Positions 37,820-46,383 of a DNA stretch of 64,000 nt are shown in pieces. Location: the NCBI RefSeq assembly GCF_010915705.1, contig NZ_JAAIKE010000008.1, positions 1-64,000 of the forward strand, given 5' to 3'. Within the stretch, counting starts at the first letter, position 1. Every line of letters starts with the position of its first letter. A model generated the notes under the pieces. That model ran no database searches. It was not told the origin of the DNA and worked only from the letters and a program-made list of their open reading frames with translations. The position numbers and the translations under genes are program-made. The DNA is from Pseudotabrizicola algicola (GTDB lineage Bacteria > Pseudomonadota > Alphaproteobacteria > Rhodobacterales > Rhodobacteraceae).

Positions 37820-38788
37820 GATTGCCTCCTGTCTGGGGTGGGGAAGGGATGCGCGCGTGGTGCGCATGGGTGAGAGTGTCGGGGTGCGGGACAGCATCTG
37901 CCGGAACGCCGCGAAGCCGCGCGTCAGATCGGTGACCTCGTCGGCGAGGCCAGCGGCGAGAGCATCCGCGCCACGGTAGGTCGCGGCTTCGGTCGCCAGC
38001 GCAGCCTCCTGGCTCAGGCGACCAGAGCGCCCGGCCGCGACGGTTTCCGCGAAGAGAAACCGCAGCACGTCGATCTCGCGCTGGATGTCGTCGCGCACGG
38101 CCTCGGGCAGCGGCTGATACGGGTTGCCATCGACCTTGTGCTGGCCCGAGTGGATCAGCGTGACACGCACCCCGTCCTGATCGAGCTGCCCGCTGAGATC
38201 GGCATGGAGCACCACGACGCCGATGCTGCCCAGCGCACCGGTGCGTGGCAGCAGGATGCGATCCGCTTGGGAGGCGAGCGCATAGCCCGCCGAGAAGGCG
38301 TGTTCGGCCACAAAGGCCCACACGGGCTTGGGTCCCCGAATGGCACGAATGCGATCTGCGAGGTCAAAAACCCCGGCGACCTCGCCCCCGAAACTGTCGA
38401 TTTCCAACGCGAGGCCGCGCACGGCCGGATCGCTGGCCGCCGCATCGATCTGGGCCGCGATCCCCTCGTAGCTGGTCTGGCCCGAGGATTGGCCGATCCA
38501 GCCACCGCGATGGATCAACACGCCTGCAATCTCGACCACGGCGATGCCGTCGACGACAGGATAGGGCGCATCGCCATGCTGGCGGTAGTCGTCTGCCAGA
38601 CCGCCAGCCAGCAAGCTGGCGCGAGCGGGCAGGATGGCCGCTCTATCCGGCGCCTTGACGCCGTCCGCCAGTTCGACCCGCCGCCCCAGGATGCGAGGTC
38701 CAAGGCCGGACAGGAACGCCATGGCCTTGGAGGGTTCGACGAGCAGCGGCGTGTTGAAGGCGCGCGCGGCAATCCGGGCATGAAGCAT
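37355..38788 (-). CDS. S49-family prohead protease with C-terminal scaffold region (gpC-like)
   Basis: 477 residues. An SppA-like S49 domain spans about 75-300, with the nucleophile in FSAGYA (Ser167) and LEIDSFGGEV at 128-137. The C-terminal 154 residues are Pro/Ala/Asp-rich and then helical, typical of a scaffold. The whole corresponds to lambda gpC. The start overlaps the portal stop by 1 bp. Confidence 0.9.
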   Translation of the reverse strand: MLHARIAARAFNTPLLVEPSKAMAFLSGLGPRILGRRVELADGVKAPDRAAILPARASLLAGGLADDYRQHGDAPYPVVDGIAVVEIAGVLIHRGGWIGQSSGQTSYEGIAAQIDAAASDPAVRGLALEIDSFGGEVAGVFDLADRIRAIRGPKPVWAFVAEHAFSAGYALASQADRILLPRTGALGSIGVVVLHADLSGQLDQDGVRVTLIHSGQHKVDGNPYQPLPEAVRDDIQREIDVLRFLFAETVAAGRSGRLSQEAALATEAATYRGADALAAGLADEVTDLTRGFAAFRQMLSRTPTLSPMRTTRASLPHPRQEAIMATQSDPDESPQDTGIGVTDFDDAEPDPTDDPPAVAEPSPAETQPSAAAATAPATTAPQTGNLAELSAQLREAAAEIAEIAAQAGRLGIAIDAAKALREGTTPEALRRLVLERASAAADARDIVAAPRSPVLPLAKESPIVAAAKRAAASGAHR

Positions 38789-40287
38789 CAGGGCTGGTCC
38801 TCGTCTGGACGCGGGCGATCCTCCGCGTCATCGGTGTCGTCAACTTGCTCTTCCGCGTCGCCTTCGATGGGCATTGCCTGCACACCTTGCGCAGGCGAGC
38901 CGGGGCGGCGGAAGTCGAGGCCCAGCAACCGCTCGCGCGCCCGCTCGGCGGCAATCTCCCGGTCGACCTGCTCGGCGTCGTAGCCGCGCTCGGCGATGGC
39001 CTGCGTGCGGGATTTCAGCCCGGCCTCGATCTGGGCGATCTCGGCATTGGCGTCCTTCAGCGGATCGACCCAGTCCCACTTGGTGGGCAGCCAGTCGGCT
39101 GTCAGGAGCCGCGCGCGGTTCGCCTCGTAGCCGGGCAGGGTGAGGGCACCCGACAGCACGGCCGCATCCATCCAGCGGGCATAGACCGGCCGGCAGAGCT
39201 GCCAGACCATCACCGAATGCTGCCAGGCCGAGACGCGGCGGCGGAACTCGATCAGCGCGAGGCGCGAGTTCGAGAAGTTCCCCTTCACCATGTCATTGGC
39301 GAGATAGGGATAGGGGATGCCAAGTGCTGCCGATATCTGCAGGAGCGTGCGGTACTGGAAGGGCTCATAGGTTGCTCCGCTGTCTGCAGGCTGGCCCACA
39401 GTCACATCCTCGCCCGGATCGAGGCGCACGATCTGCCCAGGGCTGATTTCCACCCCGTCTGGCACTTCGTCATCCTCGGCCGGTGCGAGCGGGTTCTCCG
39501 GCGCAGGCGAGGTCACAAACATCGCGTACATCGCCGCGACCTTTTTGCGGTCGAGCTCGGCATCGTCATACTGATCAAGCAGAAACAGCTTCACGATCGC
39601 CGGGGCCAGTTTCGACACGCCGCGCAGCTGGCCGCCCTCTACGGGGTCGATCACATGGATCACCTCGGCGGCCGGCACCCGTACTACCTCGCCCGCCAGC
39701 CCCGGATCGGTGCTGTCGCCGGGATGGCGGCGCAGGAAGTGATAGGCCACGCGCCGCCCGATCCTGTCGAACTCGATCCCCTGGCGGATCGCGTTGCCAT
39801 TGGCCGCCGTGCCGGTCTGCTCCAGCGGCAGCATCTCGGCGGGCAGCATCTGCAGCTGCAGCGGCACCGTCAGCCCGTCGCCTGCGCGGCGCATCCGGAT
39901 CCGGAAGAACACCTCGCCCGCCATGAACACCTCACGCGCGGCGCGGCGCTGCAGCCCGTAGAAGTCGGTCAGCCCTTCGGCATCGGCCTCGTCGGTCCAG
40001 GCGAGCCAGAGGCGTTGCAGTTCCTCCTTGCGCGCGGCATCCCCGATCTTGGAGATCGGCTTGATCCCGTCGCCCACAGTGTTGGCGGCCCAGCTTTCGA
40101 CCGCATTCACGGCATAGCCGTTGTTGCGTACCAGCCAGCGGGCGCGGGCGGTGATGTCGGGCCCGGCGGCCGCGATCAGCGCGTTGACATGGGCGCGGGT
40201 CGCGCGGAAGCCGCGTAGGCGCCGATGATGCTGGCCGGCATCGAACCCGCCGATGAAGGCCCCGAGGCGCTGACGCCAGTTCATCAC
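38788..40287 (-). CDS. Phage portal protein (lambda gpB family)
   Basis: 499 residues. The N-terminal WRQRLGAFIGGFDAG, the ARARWLVRNNGYAVNAVESW stretch and the PAAEVIHVIDP wing region fit lambda-type portals. The C-terminal 50 residues are highly acidic. It forms the dodecameric DNA entry ring. It overlaps the gpW-like gene by 4 bp at its start and the protease by 1 bp at its end. Confidence 0.92.
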   Translation of the reverse strand: MMNWRQRLGAFIGGFDAGQHHRRLRGFRATRAHVNALIAAAGPDITARARWLVRNNGYAVNAVESWAANTVGDGIKPISKIGDAARKEELQRLWLAWTDEADAEGLTDFYGLQRRAAREVFMAGEVFFRIRMRRAGDGLTVPLQLQMLPAEMLPLEQTGTAANGNAIRQGIEFDRIGRRVAYHFLRRHPGDSTDPGLAGEVVRVPAAEVIHVIDPVEGGQLRGVSKLAPAIVKLFLLDQYDDAELDRKKVAAMYAMFVTSPAPENPLAPAEDDEVPDGVEISPGQIVRLDPGEDVTVGQPADSGATYEPFQYRTLLQISAALGIPYPYLANDMVKGNFSNSRLALIEFRRRVSAWQHSVMVWQLCRPVYARWMDAAVLSGALTLPGYEANRARLLTADWLPTKWDWVDPLKDANAEIAQIEAGLKSRTQAIAERGYDAEQVDREIAAERARERLLGLDFRRPGSPAQGVQAMPIEGDAEEQVDDTDDAEDRPRPDEDQP

Positions 40288-40493
40288 AGATCCTTCACGG
40301 CGAAGGGGCGCAACACGCGCCGGCTGGTCCGTTCCAGCGCCGCGATCCGGCGCTCGATATCGGCAATGGCGGCGGCCAGCTCGGCATCCGAGCCATAATT
40401 GATGCTCTTGCCGTCATAGCTGACCGACCGCGTGCCGCTGTAGCGCGCGGCCAGCAGCGCGCTGTGGCGGGCCTTGAGATCATCGAGGGTCAT
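40284..40493 (-). CDS. gpW-like head-tail connector
   Basis: 69 residues from the ATG at 40491-40493. The sequence TLDDLKARHSALLAARYSG and a YDGKSINYGSDAEL segment match the gpW family of small connectors that bridge portal and FII. It overlaps the portal gene by 4 bp. A toxin-antitoxin pair on the other strand separates it from the large terminase gene. Confidence 0.85.
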   Translation of the reverse strand: MTLDDLKARHSALLAARYSGTRSVSYDGKSINYGSDAELAAAIADIERRIAALERTSRRVLRPFAVKDL

Positions 40494-40525
40494 GGGGGTC
40501 TCGGGGTTCCTGTCGTGCAGTGCGC

Positions 40526-40554
40526 TTGTTGTGAACACGCATCGTGTGTATTAT
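40526..40554 (+). promoter_or_regulatory. ccdAB promoter with palindromic operator
   Basis: TTGTTG (40526-40531), a 17-nt spacer and TATTAT (40549-40554) form a good sigma-70 promoter on the plus strand. A perfect palindrome ACACG-CAT-CGTGT (40535-40547) lies between the two boxes, the expected place for autoregulation by a CcdA-CcdB complex. Confidence 0.75.
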
Positions 40555-40577
40555 GGTTGTGTCGAATGGAGGGCCTG

Positions 40578-40823
40578 ATGCCGCAGAGCACCACCGAGAA
40601 GCAGCGCACGAATGTCTCGCTGACCGCCTCCAATCTCGCCGCCGCGCGCGAGCTGGGGCTGAATGTCTCCGCGATCAGCGATGCCGCGCTGGCCGAGGCC
40701 GTGCGTGTGGCGAAGGCCGAGGCCTGGGCGCACGAGAATGCCGAGGCGATTGCCGAGCGCCGCGCCTGGATCGAGGCCAACGGCACCCCTCTCGCTGATC
40801 TCCAGATCCTGAAGCTGGACTGA
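40578..40823 (+). CDS. ccdA: CcdA-type antitoxin
   Basis: 81 residues from the ATG at 40578, with GGAGG 5 nt upstream (an ATG at 40566 is the alternative). An N-terminal ribbon-helix-helix-like part (KQRTNVSLTASNLAAAREL) is followed by the typical ENAEAIAERRAWIEANGTPL tail that wraps the toxin. The stop overlaps the ccdB start by one base. Confidence 0.9.
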   Translation: MPQSTTEKQRTNVSLTASNLAAARELGLNVSAISDAALAEAVRVAKAEAWAHENAEAIAERRAWIEANGTPLADLQILKLD

Positions 40824-41119
40824 TGGCGCAGTTCCACGTCTATCGCGTGCCGGGCGGCCGGCTGGTGCTCGACCTCCAGACCGATCTGATCGAGACTGGC
40901 ACCCGGGTGGTCGCGCCGCTGGTGCCCGCCGCCTCGGGGCCGAAGGCCATCGGGCGGCTCGAGCCGGTCTTCGAGATCGAGGGCGCCGCGCATGTCCTGC
41001 ACACGACCGAAATGGCCGCGATCCCCTCGGCCCTGCTCAAGGCGCCGCCCGTCGCGGACCTGTCGCGGTTCGACTACGAGATCCGGGGTGCCCTCGACAT
41101 GGTCTTCTCTGGCTTCTGA
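40823..41119 (+). CDS. ccdB: CcdB-type gyrase toxin
   Basis: 98 residues. It matches CcdB: FHVYRVPGGRLVLDLQTDLI, then RVVAPLVPA near 33-41, and the C-terminal stretch ending ALDMVFSGF. CcdB traps DNA gyrase. The last residue positions carry the Trp/Gly/Ile-type gyrase-binding end in a variant form (FSGF). It ends at 41119, one base before the end of the large terminase on the other strand. Confidence 0.9.
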   Translation: MAQFHVYRVPGGRLVLDLQTDLIETGTRVVAPLVPAASGPKAIGRLEPVFEIEGAAHVLHTTEMAAIPSALLKAPPVADLSRFDYEIRGALDMVFSGF

Positions 41120-43150
41120 TCACTCCATGTATCGGGGCGTGCTGATCTTCCAGCCGCGCCGCCGCGGGGCGGTGATGCGCCCGGCTTCTGGCGCATCAGG
41201 TTTCGTTTGCTCGAGCGGGGCAGCAGCTATGGCCGCACTGTCGATGCCGGCCTGCTTCTCAAGCTGCCGCCACATGCGCTCGTCGAAGCGGTCGGCGCCG
41301 AGGATCCACGCGGCGGCGCGTGCATAGACCCGCGCGTCGAGCGCCTCGTTCCGCTCGCGCAGCTTCTGCCATTCCTGGCGGGCATAGCCGCGCCGGTCGC
41401 GGATCGTGACCAGCTGTTCGGCGACCAGCTGTTTCAGCCATTCGCTGTCGGCCCAGTCGGGCAGGTGGATCGTGCCGGCCGGTGTCGGCGCGTCCGGCTC
41501 GGACGGTCGATCGATCCGCAGATAGCGATAGGTCTCGGCCTTGAAGGTGGCTGTGGCCACCGTCCAGAGCCGCGCCCCGCGCTTGAGTTTGCGGCCATTC
41601 ACGGTCGCATCCACGAAGGTCGGCCCCGACACGGGCGTGGCCCGGTTGAACCCCTCGAGGCCCTTCACGGGCGTCACCTGCGCGATGCCCTGCTTGCGGG
41701 ACCAGGCATAAACGGCGGCGGACTCGTAGCCGGTGTCGATCGCGAGCTTCGCCAGCGTCATGAACGCGCCATTCTCATGCGCCCATGTCTGGCCCAGCAG
41801 TGCGGTCAGCCTGTCCCAGCAGGCGGGATCATCCGGCCCGCCCGGGATCACTATGTGATCCACGAGCCAGCTTTCCAGCCCGCGGCCCCAGGCCCAGACA
41901 TCGACCTCGATCCGGTCCTTCTGCACATCGGCGCCTGCGGTCAGGAAGAGCCCGCCTGCGGGGATCTGCGCCGGGAAGGCGATGCGCCGATCAGCCAGCC
42001 GCTGCCATTCCGGCGCCTCGCCGCTTTCGATCCAGGTCTCGCCCAGGAGCGTGTTGCGCGCTGCGCGCAGCATTTCGTCCGAGCCCTGGGCGGCCAGCCA
42101 GTCGCGCGCAATCTGCTCCCAGCTCTTCCAGCCGATCGGCGAATAGAGCGCGGACAGATGGAACCCGATCGCATTCGGATCCGCACTGGTCGCCGTCGCC
42201 CGCCACTCGCCCCGCGCCAGCATTTCCGTCTTGTGGTGCTCTGCGATGGCGCGTTCGCAGCCCGCGCAATGATAAGCGGCGGTCTCAGGCCTCCCCTTCG
42301 CCCAGCGCAGCCGCTCGAACTGCAGCCATTGCCTGTGGCCACAATGCGGACAGGGCACGAAATAGCGCCGCTGGTCGCTGGCCTCGAACTCCCGCTCGAT
42401 GCGTGACAGCCCCCGGATGGTCGGGGTCGAGACCATGAACACCTTGCGCCGGTGCGCGAAGGTGGTGGTCCGGGCCTCGGCCAGCGTGACCGGATCACCT
42501 TCCTCGTCGGCCGAGGCCGGATAGGCATCGACCTCGTCCAGAAACACATAGCGCGCGGGCATCGACCGCAGGCCGGTGGCCGAGTTCGCGCCGGTCAGGA
42601 CCAGGATGCCGCCGGGGAATTCCTTGGACAGCATCGAATTGCCCGCGTCGCGTGAGCGGGCGGGGCTGACCCGTTCCTTCAGTGCCGGGCTGTCCTCGAT
42701 CAGCGGGTCGATCCGGCCGCGCGAGGTCCGCTTGGCCATCTCGACGGTCGGCAGCACCGCCAGCATCGGCCCCGGTGCATGGTGGATGACAAAGCCGATC
42801 CAGTTGTTCCCGGCCTCGGTCGCGCCGACCTGCGCGGCCTTCATGAAGGAGATGCGCTGGGCGGGATGACCGGGCGAGAGCGCATCCATGATGGCGCGCA
42901 GATAGGGCGTGCGCGCGGTGCGATACCGCCCGGGCTCGGCCGAGGCGCGCGATGACAGCCAGCGATGCGCATCGGCCCATTCCGACACCGTCAGATCGGC
43001 GTCCGGCCGCATGCCCCGCCGCCAGGCGCGCAGGACGTCCTCGGCCCCGTCGAAGCCGAGGTCGAGCCCCTCGGTCAGGTCGTGATTACTGTCTCCTTCA
43101 TGCAAGCGAGACCCGGAGGTCTGCGAGGGCGTCGAGCTGCTCTCGGACAT
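41120..43150 (-). CDS. Large terminase subunit (lambda gpA family)
   Basis: 676 residues. An ATPase motor with a Walker-A-like KAAQVGATE near 104-112, and a downstream nuclease half with an acidic cluster (TAGADVQKDRIEVDVWAWG). A central zinc-finger-like CPHCGHRQW and CAGC lies about 270-300. It follows the small terminase gene, which it overlaps by 53 bp. It packages phage DNA into the prohead. Confidence 0.93.
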   Translation of the reverse strand: MSESSSTPSQTSGSRLHEGDSNHDLTEGLDLGFDGAEDVLRAWRRGMRPDADLTVSEWADAHRWLSSRASAEPGRYRTARTPYLRAIMDALSPGHPAQRISFMKAAQVGATEAGNNWIGFVIHHAPGPMLAVLPTVEMAKRTSRGRIDPLIEDSPALKERVSPARSRDAGNSMLSKEFPGGILVLTGANSATGLRSMPARYVFLDEVDAYPASADEEGDPVTLAEARTTTFAHRRKVFMVSTPTIRGLSRIEREFEASDQRRYFVPCPHCGHRQWLQFERLRWAKGRPETAAYHCAGCERAIAEHHKTEMLARGEWRATATSADPNAIGFHLSALYSPIGWKSWEQIARDWLAAQGSDEMLRAARNTLLGETWIESGEAPEWQRLADRRIAFPAQIPAGGLFLTAGADVQKDRIEVDVWAWGRGLESWLVDHIVIPGGPDDPACWDRLTALLGQTWAHENGAFMTLAKLAIDTGYESAAVYAWSRKQGIAQVTPVKGLEGFNRATPVSGPTFVDATVNGRKLKRGARLWTVATATFKAETYRYLRIDRPSEPDAPTPAGTIHLPDWADSEWLKQLVAEQLVTIRDRRGYARQEWQKLRERNEALDARVYARAAAWILGADRFDERMWRQLEKQAGIDSAAIAAAPLEQTKPDAPEAGRITAPRRRGWKISTPRYME

Positions 43151-43637
43151 GGGTTTCCAGCACCCTTTGCAGGATCGCAGTCTCGATCGTAACGGGCACC
43201 CCCGATGCCTTCTCCATCTCTGCGGACAATTGCGCGGCCATCAGCGCGGCCACGCGGGTGGGCCAGGTGACCCATGTATCGCGCTCCTGGCGCGCGAGGC
43301 GGAACACCAGCGTCTCGGCGCGTGCGCGGTCGACCAGCACGCCCTTCTTCTTCTGGACCGCGATCTGCTTGTCCTGGGCGGAATAGACCGTCAGCAGCGT
43401 GCGCGCCTTGATGTAGGACGCGGTCTCTCCTGGCCCGCTGATCACTCCCTCGCCACCGCCGCGCGAGCGCATCTGCTGATCGGGATCGGTCATCGCCCCC
43501 CGACGCGCATCCGAGGCCGCCGCGTTGATCGACCCGTCGGCGAAGAGCACCAACCGACCGTTCTTGCGCGCCTTCTGCACCGCCCCGCGCGAGAGGCCGG
43601 AATGGGCGGCATAGGCGCGTTCGGACATACCTTCCAT
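43098..43637 (-). CDS. Small terminase subunit-like DNA-binding protein
   Basis: 179 residues. An N-terminal helix-turn-helix (SERAYAAHSGLSRGAVQKARK) plus a long helical C-terminus fits the Nu1-like small terminase. It is the first gene of the leftward late operon. The start may be the ATG at 43637 or 43628. It would recognise the packaging site. Confidence 0.75.
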   Translation of the reverse strand: MEGMSERAYAAHSGLSRGAVQKARKNGRLVLFADGSINAAASDARRGAMTDPDQQMRSRGGGEGVISGPGETASYIKARTLLTVYSAQDKQIAVQKKKGVLVDRARAETLVFRLARQERDTWVTWPTRVAALMAAQLSAEMEKASGVPVTIETAILQRVLETHVREQLDALADLRVSLA

Positions 43638-43776
43638 GGCGCTGCGGTGATCCTTAAGATATTGGAATTAAACAGAAATACGCTTCTTATTCAGTTGATT
43701 ACACTCCCGGATAGAGCGAGTCTTATCCCAACGAAACGGGTGCATCGCACCCCTTGGACGAGGATCGGAGCCAGCC

Positions 43777-43995
43777 ATGCGCGCACAGGAGAGAATGGGG
43801 CACAGCTCGATGAGCGAAGGGTGGCGCAACCACACGAGCCCCGCGCAGGAGCGGGTGAACTGGGTGATGGACGAAGTGATGTCCGGGCGGATGAGCCAGG
43901 CGGACGGGATGGTCGAGATGGCCAAGGCCCAGGAAATGATGCGCGAGGAAGCCCGCGCGCGGACGACCCACCCCGAACACCGCTGGGAGGACTGA
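43777..43995 (+). CDS. Small phage protein of unknown function
   Basis: 72 residues, charged, predicted helical, with several Met residues near the N-terminus so the start is uncertain (ATGs at 43777, 43795 and 43810). It is the first of a plus-strand run of small accessory genes diverging from the terminase. No family is recognised. Confidence 0.5.
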   Translation: MRAQERMGHSSMSEGWRNHTSPAQERVNWVMDEVMSGRMSQADGMVEMAKAQEMMREEARARTTHPEHRWED

Positions 43996-43997
43996 CC

Positions 43998-44219
43998 ATG
44001 GCGCGCCGCAAGAACTCCGACCCGACCGCCCAGCGCGACGCCCAGCTTCTCGAGATCGCCCAGCGCCAGTTCCACCTCGAGACGCTCGAGACCCGCAACT
44101 GGGACCGGCTGGATTTCCACGACGTCGCCGTCTGGGCCATCCGCGCCGCGCTCGAGGAGGCCTTCGAGGCCGGACGCCGCGCAGGCGCAGCAACCGCTCC
44201 CTCTGAAACCCAACCCTGA
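43998..44219 (+). CDS. DUF6900-like small protein
   Basis: 73 residues from the ATG at 43998, 2 bp after the previous stop. It includes AQRQFHLETLETRNWDRLDFHDVAVWAIRAAL-like features (quoted in parts: RQFHLETLETRN, LDFHDVAVWAI) that match a family of small phage and plasmid proteins. The function is unknown. Confidence 0.65.
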   Translation: MARRKNSDPTAQRDAQLLEIAQRQFHLETLETRNWDRLDFHDVAVWAIRAALEEAFEAGRRAGAATAPSETQP

Positions 44220-44231
44220 AAGGATCCAACC

Positions 44232-44450
44232 ATGACCACCATCACCACCATCCGCATCGATCACGCCGCGCTGCCGGACCCGCTGAACCTCAAGGGCCCC
44301 GACGCCGCCGCCCGCATGATCGAGGCCGCGTTGCGCGACGAGGGTATCATGGCCGAGGCTTCGGACGTCATCTCGCACATCAAGATCGAGCTGCCGACCG
44401 GCCAGCTCGCCGCTGCCAGCACGATGCTGGCCAGCTTGCAGCTGATCTGA
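44232..44450 (+). CDS. Small phage protein of unknown function
   Basis: 72 residues with a purine-rich site (AAAGGA) before the ATG. Predicted beta-alpha-beta fold with TIRIDHAALPDPLNL at the N-terminus. It is co-directional with its neighbours and not recognised. Confidence 0.6.
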   Translation: MTTITTIRIDHAALPDPLNLKGPDAAARMIEAALRDEGIMAEASDVISHIKIELPTGQLAAASTMLASLQLI

Positions 44451-44461
44451 GGAGGGCGAGG

Positions 44462-44767
44462 ATGAGCACGCGCGCACAGATCGCCATCCAGCTTGGGCCC
44501 GAAGAATGGGCCCATGTGTACTGCCACTACGACGGCTATCCCTCGCACATGCTGCCCGCGCTGGCCTCGTGGACGCCCGAGGACATCCTCGGGGCAAAGG
44601 AAATCCGGCAGGTGCGGGCCGACGAGCTCGACTGCTTCGATCCGCCCCGCGAGCCCACGATCCTGCCGCGCCCCACGCGCGAGCTGTGCCATCTCTATGT
44701 CTGGCAGGACGGGGCATGGGTCGAACTGGATCCCGAGGCCGCGCAGCCCGAGGAGCTCCCATTATGA
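44462..44767 (+). CDS. Conserved small phage/plasmid protein
   Basis: 101 residues with a GGAGG site before the ATG. The start MSTRAQIAIQLG plus VYCHYDGYPSHML is typical of a widespread family of phage-borne proteins of unknown role. The stop overlaps the next gene start (ATGA). Confidence 0.7.
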   Translation: MSTRAQIAIQLGPEEWAHVYCHYDGYPSHMLPALASWTPEDILGAKEIRQVRADELDCFDPPREPTILPRPTRELCHLYVWQDGAWVELDPEAAQPEELPL

Positions 44768-45126
44768 CGCAATCCTTCAACTGCCTCTCCGAAGGCGAAA
44801 CCCTCCACGGCGTTGTGCGTCGCAACTGTGCCATCGGCTTCGATCTGCGCTTCTGCCGCAGCGTGGCGATCAGCCCCGACGACCGTGACACCGAAACTTG
44901 CGATCCGTCCGAGGCCGAGTTCGCCACGCTCTATGCGCTCACTGATCTGGGCGAGGCCATTGCCATCCACGATGCGGACCTGACCAGCGCCGGAGCGGAT
45001 GAAGTCGCCGCCGTTGCCCGCACGCTGTTCGTGGCCATGGTCAACGCCCGCCGTGATCCCCCCGATGCCGCCCAGCGCTTTGAGGCGGAACAGGCGGCGA
45101 TGATCGATCCGGATCGGATAGAATGA
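44764..45126 (+). CDS. Small phage protein of unknown function
   Basis: 120 residues, acidic, with a GFDLRFCRSVAISPDDRDTE stretch. It is translationally coupled to the upstream gene by an ATGA overlap. No family is recognised. Confidence 0.6.
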   Translation: MTQSFNCLSEGETLHGVVRRNCAIGFDLRFCRSVAISPDDRDTETCDPSEAEFATLYALTDLGEAIAIHDADLTSAGADEVAAVARTLFVAMVNARRDPPDAAQRFEAEQAAMIDPDRIE

Positions 45127-45227
45127 TCAGAAAGCACTGATATTGCTCAGATTTACCTACGATAATCGCCGCACCGGAGCGATGGTTGTCGCACGGAAAC
45201 GATGCAACTCACCATGGAGCCACCCCG

Positions 45228-45497
45228 ATGACCCGCCTCAACCCGATCACCACCCCGCGCCACGAACTCCGCGCCGAGAAGGCGCGCCGCAACCGCGAAG
45301 CCGCGCTGAACGCCTTCATCGGCAAGAAGGCCGAAATCGACGAGATGCTCGCCCGCCTGCAGGCGCTCAGCGACGACCATTTCAACTGCCACCCTGACGA
45401 GGTCGGCTGGGCCATGGTCGGCACGCTTGAGCACTACGCCAGCCTCCTGAAGCGCATCACCGACAGCGCTTTCGGCGAGGGCGAACACGCCCGCTGA
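45228..45497 (+). CDS. Small helical phage protein
   Basis: 89 residues from the ATG at 45228; an in-frame extension to 45186 is possible but has a poorer site. Basic N-terminus, then a long helix (KARRNREAALNAFIGKKAEI) and HFNCHPDEVGWAMVGTLEHY. It is not recognised; it lies in the accessory gene run. Confidence 0.6.
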   Translation: MTRLNPITTPRHELRAEKARRNREAALNAFIGKKAEIDEMLARLQALSDDHFNCHPDEVGWAMVGTLEHYASLLKRITDSAFGEGEHAR

Positions 45498-45591
45498 TCT
45501 CCGGAACCGCCGGAACTCCTGCCACGCGCCAGCGCGGCCTGGGGTCGTGGAAGGCCGGCGATGATCGCGGCCCTGACCATGGAGACGACCC

Positions 45592-46164
45592 ATGCCGAAA
45601 CTCACCGACACCCAGAGCCTCATCCTCAGCCGCGCGGCCTCGCGCCCCGGCAATCTGGCGATGCCGCTGCCCGAAGGCCTGCACGGCGCCGCCGCGCAGA
45701 AGGCCGTCACCGCGATGATCACGCGCGGCTGGCTGGAAGAGGTCGATGCCGACCTGCGCCGTGGCGAGCCGCTCTGGCGCGAGACCGGGGATGGCCATGG
45801 CACCACGCTGATCGCCACCGAAGCCGGGCTGGAAGCCATCGGGATCGAGCCGGTCGCGGCCAGCGCCGTCGCCAGCGTGCGGAAGGCGAATCCACAGCCG
45901 GACGCGGAACCCACACCGACGACCGAGGCCCCCGGCCAACCAAAGCCTGTCGCCATCCGCGCCGGCACGAAGCAGGCGCAGATCATCGCGCTCCTGCAGC
46001 GGCCCGAGGGCGCGTCGATCGCCGAGATCGTCGAGGCGACGGGCTGGCTTGCACACAGCGTGCGTGGCCTGATCTCCGGCGGACTCAAGAAGAAACTAGG
46101 CCTGCCGATCACCGCCAGGAAGATCGACCAGCGCGGCACCGTGTACAAACTTGATGCGGCATGA
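45592..46164 (+). CDS. DUF3489 domain protein
   Basis: 190 residues. A winged-helix-like N-terminal part (about 1-75) and a C-terminal DUF3489 domain (about 118-188) with KQAQIIALLQRPEGASIAEI and HSVRGLISGGLKKKLG. Domains of this type look like DNA-binding winged helices. It ends 9 bp before the convergent DUF7220-like gene. A regulatory role in the prophage is plausible but unproven. Confidence 0.8.
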   Translation: MPKLTDTQSLILSRAASRPGNLAMPLPEGLHGAAAQKAVTAMITRGWLEEVDADLRRGEPLWRETGDGHGTTLIATEAGLEAIGIEPVAASAVASVRKANPQPDAEPTPTTEAPGQPKPVAIRAGTKQAQIIALLQRPEGASIAEIVEATGWLAHSVRGLISGGLKKKLGLPITARKIDQRGTVYKLDAA

Positions 46165-46173
46165 TCCCCACCG

Positions 46174-46383
46174 TTATCGCCAGCGCTCGAACAGCCTGCG
46201 CAGCGCATAGCTGCGCAGGAGCGAGATGCCGACGAAGACCCCGCCCAGCGCGAGGTTCTCGCCGAGACTGGGATGCAGGTCGAACCATGGGAACGCCACG
46301 ATCTGCGTGACGACCGCCAGCGCGTAGCCCACGGCAACATTGGTAATGGCCTCGATCAGCGACATGCGGCGCGACTGCGTCAT
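46174..46383 (-). CDS. DUF7220-like two-helix membrane protein
   Basis: 69 residues from the ATG at 46381-46383, overlapping the stop of the methyltransferase gene by 4 bp. Two membrane segments (about 15-32 and 40-56). The pattern SLIEAITNVAVGYALAV, then GIRSLRSY-like residues, recurs in small phage and plasmid proteins. It was probably co-transferred with the methyltransferases. The function is unknown. Confidence 0.7.
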   Translation of the reverse strand: MTQSRRMSLIEAITNVAVGYALAVVTQIVAFPWFDLHPSLGENLALGGVFVGISLLRSYALRRLFERWR

